Shown: positions 33,556 through 42,507 of the stretch, one piece after another
Numbering within the stretch: the stretch's first letter is position 1
Layout of the letters: every line of letters begins with the position of its first letter
DNA from: Gammaproteobacteria bacterium
GTDB lineage: Bacteria; Pseudomonadota; Gammaproteobacteria; Pseudomonadales; Azotimanducaceae
DNA: 64,000 nt
Assembly (NCBI GenBank): GCA_030425195.1
Contig: JAUIAV010000003.1
Location: forward strand, 62,001-126,000
Reading direction: 5' to 3'
Made by a program: the position numbers and the translations under genes
Notes under the pieces: model-generated
Databases searched by the model: none
The model's input: the letters and a program-made list of their open reading frames with translations, nothing else
What the model was told of the DNA's origin: nothing

Positions 33556-33996
33556 TCAGCTGTCGTAACAGCCGTCCACGGATTTGTTGTCGCCGAACAC
33601 CCGTACGCCTTCGGAATGGTTGGAAGCGATGGCGATGCCCGTGCTCGTGATGGTGGCGTAGCTCCAGGTCTTCTGAACCCAGCCCGGCGCTTTGCTGCGC
33701 GCAAGTGTTCGGGTCACCCAGGCATGACCTACCGCCATGCCGGCCCCCCAGAGAAGCACCTCGCCCGTGCTCGGCTGCTCGCCGATCAGCTTTCTGGTCA
33801 GATATGCGTCTTCGACATAGCAGGGATCCTGAGCGGCGGACAGGGTCTGAGCGATGTCCACCGCATGCAGGGTCTGCCAGGCGATCTCCTCGTTCGAGAG
33901 CTCGAAGGTCTGGCAGCCGGCAGAGAAGATCAGCGCCGGAATGAGACCGACAGCGGCGAATTTGCGGCGCAGGTCCGCAGCACGGAAATACTTCAA
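33556..33996 (-). CDS. Hypothetical lipoprotein
   Basis: A 146-residue protein with a lipoprotein signal (IPALIFSAGC, lipidated Cys about residue 28). The mature part has a helix-rich start (LSNEEIAWQTLHAVDIAQTL), a WGAGMAVGHAWVTRTL segment that could touch the membrane, and two further cysteines (DPCYVED, DGCYDS). No family recognised. It is convergent with the RND pump, 14 bp apart. Confidence 0.7.
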   Translation of the reverse strand: MKYFRAADLRRKFAAVGLIPALIFSAGCQTFELSNEEIAWQTLHAVDIAQTLSAAQDPCYVEDAYLTRKLIGEQPSTGEVLLWGAGMAVGHAWVTRTLARSKAPGWVQKTWSYATITSTGIAIASNHSEGVRVFGDNKSVDGCYDS

Positions 33997-34181
33997 AATG
34001 ACAACTCGAAAATCTGGGGTAGACGCATTCTCCCGGGACGGTCATTCCCTGGCTGTACTGGAAGTACTCAACTAATGTGAAGATTTCTAAGTACCACGCA
34101 ACTTGCTGTTTTGTATAGAAATTCTCCAGAAACACCTGCCGCGACTGGAAAAGCTGCCGGGCGTGCGGTCCAACCCCTGCC

Positions 34182-34195
34182 AGGGGAAGTCCCCT
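34182..34195. promoter_or_regulatory. Dyad AGGGGA-AG-TCCCCT upstream of acyl-CoA dehydrogenase
   Basis: Perfect 6-bp-arm dyad in the 279-bp gap (33997-34275) that otherwise contains no gene. A weak promoter pair TTGAGT (34210) and TCTATT (34232) with a 16-bp spacer follows it. Confidence 0.35.
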
Positions 34196-34275
34196 TCCCA
34201 ACACATCTGTTGAGTTGCCTCCCGCAAAGCGTCTATTCTGGAGCGCTTTCCATTCTGGACCGTAGGGAGTGACTC

Positions 34276-35526
34276 ATGGCGGAAGCCGCAGACTACACGA
34301 GCGATCTGAACAACCTGGCGATGGCCGAGGAGGCCGTGCCTCTCCTGGAGGCGGTGAAAAAGCACATCGCCGACAACGTTGAGCCCATTACTGAGGAGTT
34401 CTATCGCCTCGGTGAGGGCCGTGAAAACCGCTGGAGCTGGGCCCCGGGTCAGCTCGAGCTGCTCGATACCGCCAAGGCGAAGGCCAAGGAATCGGGACTG
34501 TGGAACTTCTTCCTGCCGGACGCCGAGACCGGTGAAGGCCTGAAGAACCTGGACTACGCCTACATCGCCGCGGAGCTCGGCAAGAATCCGCTGGCGTCCG
34601 AGACGCTCAACTGCTCCGCTCCCGATACCGGCAACATGGAAGTGCTCGAGCGGGTCGGCACGCCGGAACAGAAGGAACAGTGGCTGAAGCCGCTGCTCAA
34701 CGGCGAGATCCGCTCCGCGTTCGCGATGACCGAGCCGGGCCTGCCTTCTTCCGACGCCAAGAACATCAGTACCTCCGCGGTGCTGGAGGGCGACGAGTGG
34801 GTCATCAACGGCGAAAAATTCTATATCTCCGGTGCCGGCGATCCCCGCTGCAAGATCATGATCACCATGGTGAAGACCAGCCCGGACGCGCCGCCGCACC
34901 GGCAGCAGTCGCAGATTCTGGTGCCCACGGACACCCCCGGGGTGGAGATTCTCGAAGGCATGGAGGTGTTCGGGCACGACGACGCTCCCCATGGACACAT
35001 GCACATCAAGTTCAACGATGTGCGGGTACCGAAAGAGAACATCCTGCTGGGCGAAGGCCGCGGCTTCGAGATCTCCCAGGTCCGTCTCGGTCCGGGCCGG
35101 ATTCACCACTGCATGCGCTCCATCGGCCAGGCGGAACGCGCCCTGGATCTGATGATGAAGCGTGCCACCACCCGTGAGGCGTTCGGCAAGCCCATCATCA
35201 GTCTCGGCAAGAACCTGGAAGTGGTCTCCCGGGCCCGGATCGAAATCGAGGCCATGCGCCTGATGGTTCTCAAGGCCGCCAAGGCCATGGACGTGCTCGG
35301 CAATCGGGAAGCACGGATCTGGGTGCACATGGTGAAGGCCCTGGTACCAGAGCGGGTCTGCCAGATCATCGATCAGGCCATTCAGATGCACGGCGCCACC
35401 GGTGTGTCCCAGTGGACACCGCTGGCCGGCATGTACACAGGCCAGCGCACGCTGCGGATCGCCGACGGTCCCGACGAGGTGCACCACATGGTGGTCGGCC
35501 GCGCGGAGCTGCGTAAGTACCAGTAA
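34276..35526 (+). CDS. Acyl-CoA dehydrogenase (ACAD10/11-like)
   Basis: A 416-residue FAD-dependent acyl-CoA dehydrogenase. Blocks include AFAMTEPGLPSSDAKNI (flavin/substrate loop), GEKFYISGAGDP, RVPKENILLGEGRGFEI, GPGRIHHCMRSIGQAERAL and C-terminal IQMHGATGVSQWTPLA. The GPGRIHHCMR block is typical of the ACAD10/11-type branch rather than of short-chain AcdA enzymes, so substrate may be branched or long chain. A strong ribosome site (agggag) precedes the ATG. A terminator follows. Confidence 0.92.
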   Translation: MAEAADYTSDLNNLAMAEEAVPLLEAVKKHIADNVEPITEEFYRLGEGRENRWSWAPGQLELLDTAKAKAKESGLWNFFLPDAETGEGLKNLDYAYIAAELGKNPLASETLNCSAPDTGNMEVLERVGTPEQKEQWLKPLLNGEIRSAFAMTEPGLPSSDAKNISTSAVLEGDEWVINGEKFYISGAGDPRCKIMITMVKTSPDAPPHRQQSQILVPTDTPGVEILEGMEVFGHDDAPHGHMHIKFNDVRVPKENILLGEGRGFEISQVRLGPGRIHHCMRSIGQAERALDLMMKRATTREAFGKPIISLGKNLEVVSRARIEIEAMRLMVLKAAKAMDVLGNREARIWVHMVKALVPERVCQIIDQAIQMHGATGVSQWTPLAGMYTGQRTLRIADGPDEVHHMVVGRAELRKYQ

Positions 35527-35547
35527 CTCGAGGACGCTGCCGCTGCG

Positions 35548-35585
35548 AACGCCCGCCCGCACATCGCTGGCGGGCGTTTGTTTTT
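35548..35585 (+). terminator. Rho-independent terminator
   Basis: Perfect 10-bp stem AACGCCCGCC / GGCGGGCGTT (35548-35557 and 35569-35578) with an 11-nt loop, then TGTTTTT. It ends the acyl-CoA dehydrogenase transcript. Confidence 0.9.
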
Positions 35586-35620
35586 CTAGAATAGGGATTT
35601 CTTGTCAGGGGGAGAGAAAG

Positions 35621-36397
35621 ATGGCCTCTACCGAGCAGACGCTCTATGAAGTCAGAGACGGTGGCGCCTGGATCCGGCTCAACCGTCCGGAGAAGCGGAA
35701 CGCCCTCTCGGCCATGCTGATCACAGAGGTCTACGACCATCTGCAGGCTGCCAACGGGGACGATGCGGTGCGCTGCATCGTCATCACCGGCAACGGCCCG
35801 GGTTTCTGCTCCGGGGCCGATCTGAAGGACGACCGGGGTCTGCCGGCGGGGCGGGATCAGGCGATTGCCTACCCGGAGCTGCTCGCGGCCATCCAGGACA
35901 GTGCTAAACCGGTGATCGCGGCAATCAACGGCCCCGCCTTCGCCGGCGGCCTCGGCCTGGTGGGCGCCTGTGACATCGCCGTGACTCTGGCATCGGCACA
36001 GTTCAGCTTCTCGGAAGTCCGCATCGGTGTCATTCCCGCCATCATCGCCGTGGTCTGCCTGCCGAAGCTCGGCACCCATCACGGCATGAAGCTTTTTCTC
36101 ACCGGCGAGCGCTTCGACGGGCAGCAGGCCGTGGACATGGGATTCGTGCATCGGGCCGTACCGGAGGGTGAGCTCGAAGGTGCCGTGCAGGCAGAGATCG
36201 ACATGATCCGCCTGGGCGGGCCCATCGCCGTGATCGAATGCAAGAAGCTGGTCCGCCAGGTCCCGAAGCTGGATCGGGAAGCCGGGTTCGAGCTGACCGC
36301 CCCCTGGTCTGCGAAGATGTTCGCTTCCGACGAGGCACAGGAAGGTATGGCAGCGTTCCGCGAGAAGCGCAACGCGGCCTGGATCAGGGATGAGTGA
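35621..36397 (+). CDS. Enoyl-CoA hydratase family, methylglutaconyl-CoA-hydratase-like
   Basis: A 258-residue crotonase-fold protein. GxGxxFCSGADLKDD forms the first oxyanion segment. The second reads GPAFAGGLGLVGACDIA, so Glu144 of classical hydratases is Gly here, while the second catalytic Glu is kept in FSFSEVRIGVIPA. This combination (AGGLGLV-ACDI plus EVRxGxIPA) is seen in methylglutaconyl-CoA hydratases of leucine breakdown. It has a strong gggggaga ribosome site and its own start after the terminator. The carboxylase and lyase genes of the same pathway type lie 4-9 kb away on the other strand. Confidence 0.88.
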   Translation: MASTEQTLYEVRDGGAWIRLNRPEKRNALSAMLITEVYDHLQAANGDDAVRCIVITGNGPGFCSGADLKDDRGLPAGRDQAIAYPELLAAIQDSAKPVIAAINGPAFAGGLGLVGACDIAVTLASAQFSFSEVRIGVIPAIIAVVCLPKLGTHHGMKLFLTGERFDGQQAVDMGFVHRAVPEGELEGAVQAEIDMIRLGGPIAVIECKKLVRQVPKLDREAGFELTAPWSAKMFASDEAQEGMAAFREKRNAAWIRDE

Positions 36398-36443
36398 AGC
36401 GCACCTGCTGGTGCCGATACGAGTATAAACGAGGAGAAAACAC

Positions 36444-36872
36444 ATGACCGATACGCACAAGGGCGCCTGCTTCTGCGGCACCGTTCAGATCGAGGTTACC
36501 GGCGAACCCAATGTGATGGGCTTCTGCCACTGTACGGATTGTGCCGGCTGGGCCGGCGCGCCGGTGAACGCCTTCAGTCTCTGGCCGCCGGAGAGCGTGA
36601 AAGTCACTGCCGGCGAGGACAGCCTCGGCAACTACGCAAAAACGGAAGGCAGTCAGCGCAAGTTCTGCACGAACTGTGGCGGCCACGTGTTCACGGATCA
36701 TCCCGGCATGGGGCTGATCGACGTCTACCTGAACATCGTGCCGACCAAGGCCCATGAAGGCACCCTGCACATCTTCTACGGCGAGAAGACCATGTCGGTG
36801 CCAGACGGCCTGCCGAAGTTCAAGGACATGCCTTCGGAGTTCGGCGGTTCCGGCGCCATGCTTGCGGAGTGA
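36444..36872 (+). CDS. GFA-family (glutathione-dependent formaldehyde-activating-like) protein
   Basis: A 142-residue zinc protein of the GFA/CENP-V fold. Zinc ligands are seen in ACFCGTVQIEV, CHCTDC and FCTNCGGHVF. Most family members are not proven formaldehyde enzymes. It is followed 16 bp later by a second, divergent paralogue. Good gagga ribosome site. Confidence 0.9.
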   Translation: MTDTHKGACFCGTVQIEVTGEPNVMGFCHCTDCAGWAGAPVNAFSLWPPESVKVTAGEDSLGNYAKTEGSQRKFCTNCGGHVFTDHPGMGLIDVYLNIVPTKAHEGTLHIFYGEKTMSVPDGLPKFKDMPSEFGGSGAMLAE

Positions 36873-36888
36873 TGGTGTCGGAAACAAC

Positions 36889-37299
36889 GTGACTGACCAG
36901 CGGACGACCGTCGAGGGAAGCTGCCACTGCGGATCGGTTCGCTGGTCCCACGAGGGTCTCCCGGACAGCACCACCGCCTGCAACTGCACGGTCTGCCGCC
37001 GCTATGGTGCCCTGTGGGCCTATGGCTTCAGAGACGAGGTCATCCATATCAGCGGCCGGACCGAAGCCTATGTCCGGGGCGAGGACATAGGCTTTCATTT
37101 CTGCCCCAACTGCGGATGCGTCGTCTGCTGGCTTGCATTGGAGCCCGGTAAGGACGGACGCCAGTGGGGGGCGGTAAACCTGAGGCTCGCCCATGATCCT
37201 GCCATCATCGCAGACGTTCCGATCCGGCACTTCGAAGGGTTGGACTCCTTTGAGGACGAGCCCATGGACGGACGCTGCGTGAAGGATTACTGGTACTGA
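36889..37299 (+). CDS. GFA-family protein, second copy
   Basis: A 136-residue paralogue of the preceding gene with the same zinc pattern (SCHCGSVRW, CNCTVCRRYG, FCPNCGCVVCW). GTG at 36889 is the only sensible start. Sequence identity with the first copy outside the motifs is low, so the duplication is old or the second copy came from elsewhere. A short ACCCGG-AG-CCGGGT hairpin follows the stop. Confidence 0.85.
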   Translation: MTDQRTTVEGSCHCGSVRWSHEGLPDSTTACNCTVCRRYGALWAYGFRDEVIHISGRTEAYVRGEDIGFHFCPNCGCVVCWLALEPGKDGRQWGAVNLRLAHDPAIIADVPIRHFEGLDSFEDEPMDGRCVKDYWY

Positions 37300-37363
37300 C
37301 ACGCACCCGGAGCCGGGTCTGTTAAGATCAGGCTCCCTTCGAGGCTTTCGTCAGGGAGAGACG

Positions 37364-39307
37364 ATGGACATTTTTGTCTCCTATGCCTCTGAAGACCGGG
37401 AACGCATCGCGCCGCTGGTGGCTGCCTTCGAGTCCCGGGGCTGGCGGGTGTGGTGGGACCAGCACATCCATGCCGGGCCCAGATTCCGGGATGCCATCGA
37501 ACAGGCCCTGAACGACTGCCGCTGCGTGGTCGTCGCCTGGTCCCGGGCTTCCGTCGCCTCCGATTTCGTGATTGACGAGGCCACCCGCGGCAAGGAGATG
37601 AACCGCCTGGTTCCCTTCCTGCTCGATGACGTGAAAATCCCGCTTGGCTTCCGGGCAGCACAGACGGCCCGCCTGCTGGACTGGCCGGACAAGCCGGGCG
37701 ATCTCGACCTCCTGCTCACGGGTATTCAGGCGACGCTGGATGGCCTGGCCAGCCCATCCAGAGCACCTTCCGAGGCGCCGGGCAGGGCCCGGATCTTCGC
37801 AGGAATCGCCGCCGCCGTGGTGGCCGTGATCGGTCTCGCCTTCTATGGCTACAGGACCTTCGAGCCCCCGCCCCCTGCCGCTGCTCACAACAGTATCGCC
37901 GTGCTGCCGCTGAACAATGTCTCCCGGGCGGCGTCCGAATCTTTCCTGGTGGAAGGTCTTCATGAGGCGCTGATCGCCAACCTTTCAAAGGTCAGCGCCC
38001 TCACCGTCACCTCGCCGGGCTCCGTGCGCCGGGTGGACCGCGACCTGCCGCTGCCCGAGATCGCACAGCTGCTCGGGGTCGCCTATGTCATCGAAGGCTC
38101 CGTCATGCGCGAGGGTGATCAGATCCGGGTGATCGTGCAGCTGGTGGACGGCGCCTCCGGCGAGAACCGCTGGTCCGAAACCTACGACCGCCGCCTGGAG
38201 CGGGTGCTCGCCCTGCAGGCAGAGATCACCCGGACCATCGCGGATCAGGTGAGCGTGGCGCTCACTCCGGAAGACGAGCGCAACGTCAGTGCCATCGAGC
38301 AGATGCGGCCTGACACCTACGAAGCCTATCTGCAGGGCATGTTCGAGCTGCGGCGGGAGACGCTTCGCGGCTACCGGTCAGGCATCCGCATCATGCAGGG
38401 CGCGCTGGAGCAGGATCCGGACAGCGCGCTCGCCCATGCAGGCGTGGCCATCGGCTACTCCATGCTGGGCCACAACTTCTTCCCGGAAACGGCCCTGCCG
38501 AAAGCCCGGGAAGCGGCCCTGAAGGCGCTGGCCCTGGACGACAGCCTGCCGGAGGTTCATCTGGCCATGGGCATGTACAAGATGTACTTCGAATGGCACT
38601 GGCCGGATGCGGAACGCTACCTGCTGCGGGCACTGCAGATCAATCCGAGCCTGGTGGACGCCCACTATCACTATGCCTGGCTTCTGGAGCTGCTCGGAGA
38701 GGAGGAGAAAGCGCTGCTCCACGGCGAACAGACCCGGACGTTGAGCCCCCTGTCATCCTTCTACAACGGCTGGCTGGCGGATCAGTACCGGGCTCTCGAA
38801 CGCTTCGACGAAGCCATCGCCCAGGCGCACTACACCATCTCTCTGAACGAGCGCTATCCGCTCGGATGGTTCGCCCTCGGCAACACGCACGCGGATATGC
38901 AGAATTTCGATCAGGCCATCACCGCGCACGAACATCTGCGCGACAGCTACTTCTGGTCCTGGGCCCTGGGAGGGACTTATGCGAAGGCCGGACAGACCGG
39001 GGCCGCCAGGGAGATCGCCGCGTCCATCGAGCCCGAAGAGGACAACGCAATACCGCTCACCCTCATCGCGGCGGCACTCGGTGATGAGGATGACATGTAC
39101 CGCTGGCTCGAGGCCGCCCGGGACACCAGGCTCTCCTGGTATCCCTGGCTGGTCGCGTGGTTTCCCGCCACCGCGCCATATCGGGACCAGCCCAGGATGC
39201 AGGCACTGGCCGCCGAGCTCGGTCTAGCTTCCGAGCCGGTAAATCAGGCCGAACACCACCGTATTGTTCGCCCGGAAAGGCTCGAGTTCGCCGCCGTCAG
39301 CCAGTGA
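37364..39307 (+). CDS. TIR - transmembrane - TolB-like - TPR protein
   Basis: A 647-residue protein. Residues 1-100 form a TIR domain (MDIFVSYASEDRERIAPLV; GWRVWWDQHIHAG; VVAWSRASVASDFVIDEA) with Glu72 at the position of the catalytic Glu of TIR NADases. A single TM helix follows (about 144-162), then a TolB/FlgO-like N-terminal domain (NSIAVLPLNN; VAYVIEGSVMREGDQIRV; TYDR), then TPR-like helices (about 300-620; ALEQDPDSALAHAGVAIGY, ALKALALDDSLPEVHLAMG). The TIR end would be cytosolic and the TPR part periplasmic. It runs 84 bp into the 3' end of the convergent barrel gene. Role: signalling or defence, unproven. Confidence 0.85.
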   Translation: MDIFVSYASEDRERIAPLVAAFESRGWRVWWDQHIHAGPRFRDAIEQALNDCRCVVVAWSRASVASDFVIDEATRGKEMNRLVPFLLDDVKIPLGFRAAQTARLLDWPDKPGDLDLLLTGIQATLDGLASPSRAPSEAPGRARIFAGIAAAVVAVIGLAFYGYRTFEPPPPAAAHNSIAVLPLNNVSRAASESFLVEGLHEALIANLSKVSALTVTSPGSVRRVDRDLPLPEIAQLLGVAYVIEGSVMREGDQIRVIVQLVDGASGENRWSETYDRRLERVLALQAEITRTIADQVSVALTPEDERNVSAIEQMRPDTYEAYLQGMFELRRETLRGYRSGIRIMQGALEQDPDSALAHAGVAIGYSMLGHNFFPETALPKAREAALKALALDDSLPEVHLAMGMYKMYFEWHWPDAERYLLRALQINPSLVDAHYHYAWLLELLGEEEKALLHGEQTRTLSPLSSFYNGWLADQYRALERFDEAIAQAHYTISLNERYPLGWFALGNTHADMQNFDQAITAHEHLRDSYFWSWALGGTYAKAGQTGAAREIAASIEPEEDNAIPLTLIAAALGDEDDMYRWLEAARDTRLSWYPWLVAWFPATAPYRDQPRMQALAAELGLASEPVNQAEHHRIVRPERLEFAAVSQ

Positions 39308-40528
39308 GATCGTATGTTCGTCAGTCACCCAGAACCGCCAGGCGGTGTGGAGGTCGAGAGTACGGCTGAGCTCGATGTTGAATCCGGCGGTGGTCTGGAG
39401 ATAGGCGGAAGTCGCGGAATCGTCCACGAAATCCGTCCCGTCCGGGAACCGGACCTCGTACCCGACCCGGGTTACACCACCGCCGATGCCCAGCGTCGGC
39501 CGGATGGCAGCACCCGGCAGCAGATCCAGATGCAGATTCAAGCCGATGCTGGAGGAGACCATGTCTCCCTGCACCCGGCTCTCACCAACGAACCGACCGA
39601 AATCGACCACCTGAGGCTCGTTGTGCCGGTACGCGTACTCCAGCTCCAGTCGCCACCGCGGGCTCAGGCTGTGGCCGACGGCGAAGGACAGCAGTGCGCC
39701 AGGTGCGGCCGCATCAAAGGTGACGTCTCCCGCTTCCGAGTCGGCCATCCAGTTCACACCCGCGGTTCCCGTCACATGGAATCCACCGGATCCGGCACCG
39801 GTTGCACGCCCGCTTCCGAATCCCGTCTCACGCTCTGAACCCGGGTAGTAGGTCAGGTTCAGCCAGCCCGAGTGAATGGTCTGATCCAGATCCACATCGT
39901 TGCCGTCCACGTCTTCAATCGACACGTCCGGCGTACGCCAGTACTCGTATTCCAGACCGAGGTCCAGTTTCCGGGTCAGCGGAAAACGGAATCCCAGCTG
40001 TGCCTGAAACGCGAGTGCGGTTGCATCGTCGTCAATGAGCAACTCATCCTCCATCACCCCCGGGATGTTCCGGCTGTGCTGGTAGGTCAGCCAGGTGGGA
40101 CCGGCACCGAACCCCACATAGGGCCTGATCCAGGGCCCGAGCCGGAATTCCCGGGCGAGACCGAGCATGAGACTGCCGCTGCTGTAGCGGTCGTTGGCGC
40201 CGACGTCCGAGCTGGGGCCACCGGACGAAGGATAGGAAAATTCCGCCTTGGTCTTGCGCTGGGAAAGTGACAGGTCGAGCCACCAGCGCTCGCCCAGACG
40301 CCGGGCAACGCCACCTCTGAAGCGTGGCAGTCCCAGATCGTAGTCCACTTTCACGTCCGGACCTTCGAGCTCCGTCCGGGACCCGTAGTTGGCACCCACG
40401 CCCAGATTCAGGTACCAGTCGCCCGGTTCTATCGCACCGGCACTGTGCACCGGCAGGCAGGCTGTGAGGAGCAGAAACGTTGTGAGTGCGGTGAGTCTTG
40501 GAGACGGATCCGAACAGCAGAAAATCAC
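39224..40528 (-). CDS. Two-domain outer-membrane beta-barrel protein
   Basis: A 434-residue exported protein (signal peptide about 1-32, LTTFLLLTACLPVHSAGA) made of two OmpW/OMP_b-brl-type halves (about 33-225 and 240-434). Each half alternates aromatic strands and turns (YLNLGVGANYGS; GPWIRPYVGFGAGPTWL; and GTAGVNWMADSE; GAAIRPTLGIGGGVTRVGYE). A Gly/Ser linker joins them. GTG start overlaps the stop of the carboxylase alpha gene (GTGA), so it belongs to that operon although its role there is unclear. Confidence 0.75.
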   Translation of the reverse strand: MIFCCSDPSPRLTALTTFLLLTACLPVHSAGAIEPGDWYLNLGVGANYGSRTELEGPDVKVDYDLGLPRFRGGVARRLGERWWLDLSLSQRKTKAEFSYPSSGGPSSDVGANDRYSSGSLMLGLAREFRLGPWIRPYVGFGAGPTWLTYQHSRNIPGVMEDELLIDDDATALAFQAQLGFRFPLTRKLDLGLEYEYWRTPDVSIEDVDGNDVDLDQTIHSGWLNLTYYPGSERETGFGSGRATGAGSGGFHVTGTAGVNWMADSEAGDVTFDAAAPGALLSFAVGHSLSPRWRLELEYAYRHNEPQVVDFGRFVGESRVQGDMVSSSIGLNLHLDLLPGAAIRPTLGIGGGVTRVGYEVRFPDGTDFVDDSATSAYLQTTAGFNIELSRTLDLHTAWRFWVTDEHTISLADGGELEPFRANNTVVFGLIYRLGS

Positions 40529-42507
40529 AGAACCTCTTCCAGCACGATGAGCAGTTCGCCGTTGGCCACCTGATCTCCGTCGGCGGCATGAATGGCCGTC
40601 ACCGTCCCGGCAACCGGCGCGGTGATTCTATGCTCCATCTTCATCGCCTCCAAGACCAGCAGGAGCTGACCCTTCTCGACGACGGCGCCCACGGTCACGT
40701 GTGTCACCAGGATCCTGCCGGGCATGGGCGCCGTCAGGCCGCCCTTGAACCCGTCCGCACCAGGCAGTCTGAATCGCGGCAGCTCTTCCAGAGAAAGGTC
40801 GCCGCTGGCGGTATGCACGAACCACGCATCCGCCTGCCGGTCCACGCGGGCCATGACCCGCTGCCCATCCACATCGGCCTCCACCAGCCCGGCTCCCATC
40901 CGCCGGGGCCGGGCCAGATAGACGGCGTCCCCGATGTTCACCGAGAAAGCACCATCCCGATCCGCCGCGTAGCTCACCGGAAGCTCCTCGCCCGCGATCC
41001 TGAAGGACACCGATTGCGGCGGCATCACCGAATTCCGCCAGCCGCTGGGAATCGTGCCCAGCACTTTGGCTCCCGCACGGCGGCGGGCCTGGGCTTCAAG
41101 CAGCACGGCAATGGCCGCATGATGAAGCTCGGTCCCGCTCACGTCTCGGCGGGGGGCCGGATTCACGCGCTCGATGAAATCCGTGGTGGTGTCGCCGGCC
41201 AGAAACTCGCTGGTGCGCAGGGTTGCAACCAGAAAGTCCCGGTTGGTGGTGAGCCCCTGGACCCGGGTCGTTTCCAGCACCCGGGCCAGTCTCAGCACGG
41301 CCTCCCGCCGGGTCGGCGCGTGGACGATCACCTTGGCCAGCATGGGGTCGAAGGCGGTGCCCACTTCCGTGCCCGATTCCACACCGGAATCGAATCGGGC
41401 CGTGGCCGACGTGGACGGCGTCCAGAAAAGCACGGTACCCGGACTCGGCAGAAAGTCGTTGGCCGGATCTTCCGCATAGAGACGGGCTTCGATGGCATGC
41501 CCGTCGATGTGGAGATCGTTCTGACCGTAGCCGAGTGTTTCCCCTTCAGCAATCCGGAGCTGTTCCCGGACCAGATCCAGACCGGTGATCTCTTCGGTTA
41601 CCGGATGCTCCACCTGCAGGCGCGTGTTCACTTCCAGAAACCAGAATTCATCCCCGTCGACGAGGAATTCCACGGTGCCGGCCGATGCGTAGCCGATGGC
41701 TTTCCCGGCGGCAACGGCGGCGGCGCCCATTCTGGCCCTCAGAGATTCGGAGACGACGGGAGACGGTGCTTCCTCGATCACCTTCTGATGGCGGCGCTGA
41801 ATGGAGCACTCGCGCTCGAAACAGTGCACCAGGCCACCATGACGGTCACCCAGGATCTGGATCTCCACGTGCCGGCAGGCTGGGAGCCAGCGTTCCATGA
41901 AGATGGTGTCGTCTCCGAATGCGGAGCCCGCTTCTCTTCTTGCTCCATCCACCGCTTCCTGCAGCTCACCAGCCGCATTCACGACCCGCATACCGCGGCC
42001 GCCGCCTCCGGCCGATGCCTTGATCAGGAGTGGATAGCCGATCCGTTCGGCAGCCGCCGCCAGATCCGCTCCAGGTGCGAGCGCTTCCGCCGGCAGGGTC
42101 GGCACGTCGGCCACCTGCATCAGCTGCTTGGCGGACAGCTTGTCGCCCATGGCGGCAATGGCCTCCGGCGGCGGGCCTATCCAGGCAATCCCGGCCGTCT
42201 CCACCGCCCGGGCGAATTCCGCGTTCTCCGAGAGGAAGCCGTAGCCAGGGTGCACCGCATCCGCACCCGTGCGGCGACAGGCCTCGAGCACCTTGTCCAC
42301 CCGCAGATAAGTGTCTGCAGCCGTCTCCCCTTCCAGAGCGATGGCCGTATCCGCCTCCCGCACGAAAGGTGCCTCGGCATCCGCATCCGCGTAGACCGCC
42401 ACCGTGCCGATCCCCATCTCCCGCGCGGTACGGATGATACGCCGGGCAATCTCGCCGCGGTTGGCGATCAGCAGACGGGTGATCGTCCTGCTTTCTACAT
42501 CCGCCAT
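40525..42507 (-). CDS. Acyl-CoA carboxylase, biotin carboxylase/BCCP subunit
   Basis: A 660-residue alpha subunit: biotin carboxylase domain (RLLIANRGEIARRIIRTARE; ASAGGGGRGMRVV ATP-grasp loop; EVNTRLQVEHPVTEEITGLDL) followed by a linker and a biotinyl domain with EAMKMEHR (biotin Lys about 623). It activates bicarbonate for methylcrotonyl-, propionyl- or geranoyl-CoA. A good aaggag ribosome site lies inside the end of the beta gene, with a 13-bp overlap. Confidence 0.93.
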   Translation of the reverse strand: MADVESRTITRLLIANRGEIARRIIRTAREMGIGTVAVYADADAEAPFVREADTAIALEGETAADTYLRVDKVLEACRRTGADAVHPGYGFLSENAEFARAVETAGIAWIGPPPEAIAAMGDKLSAKQLMQVADVPTLPAEALAPGADLAAAAERIGYPLLIKASAGGGGRGMRVVNAAGELQEAVDGARREAGSAFGDDTIFMERWLPACRHVEIQILGDRHGGLVHCFERECSIQRRHQKVIEEAPSPVVSESLRARMGAAAVAAGKAIGYASAGTVEFLVDGDEFWFLEVNTRLQVEHPVTEEITGLDLVREQLRIAEGETLGYGQNDLHIDGHAIEARLYAEDPANDFLPSPGTVLFWTPSTSATARFDSGVESGTEVGTAFDPMLAKVIVHAPTRREAVLRLARVLETTRVQGLTTNRDFLVATLRTSEFLAGDTTTDFIERVNPAPRRDVSGTELHHAAIAVLLEAQARRRAGAKVLGTIPSGWRNSVMPPQSVSFRIAGEELPVSYAADRDGAFSVNIGDAVYLARPRRMGAGLVEADVDGQRVMARVDRQADAWFVHTASGDLSLEELPRFRLPGADGFKGGLTAPMPGRILVTHVTVGAVVEKGQLLLVLEAMKMEHRITAPVAGTVTAIHAADGDQVANGELLIVLEEVL

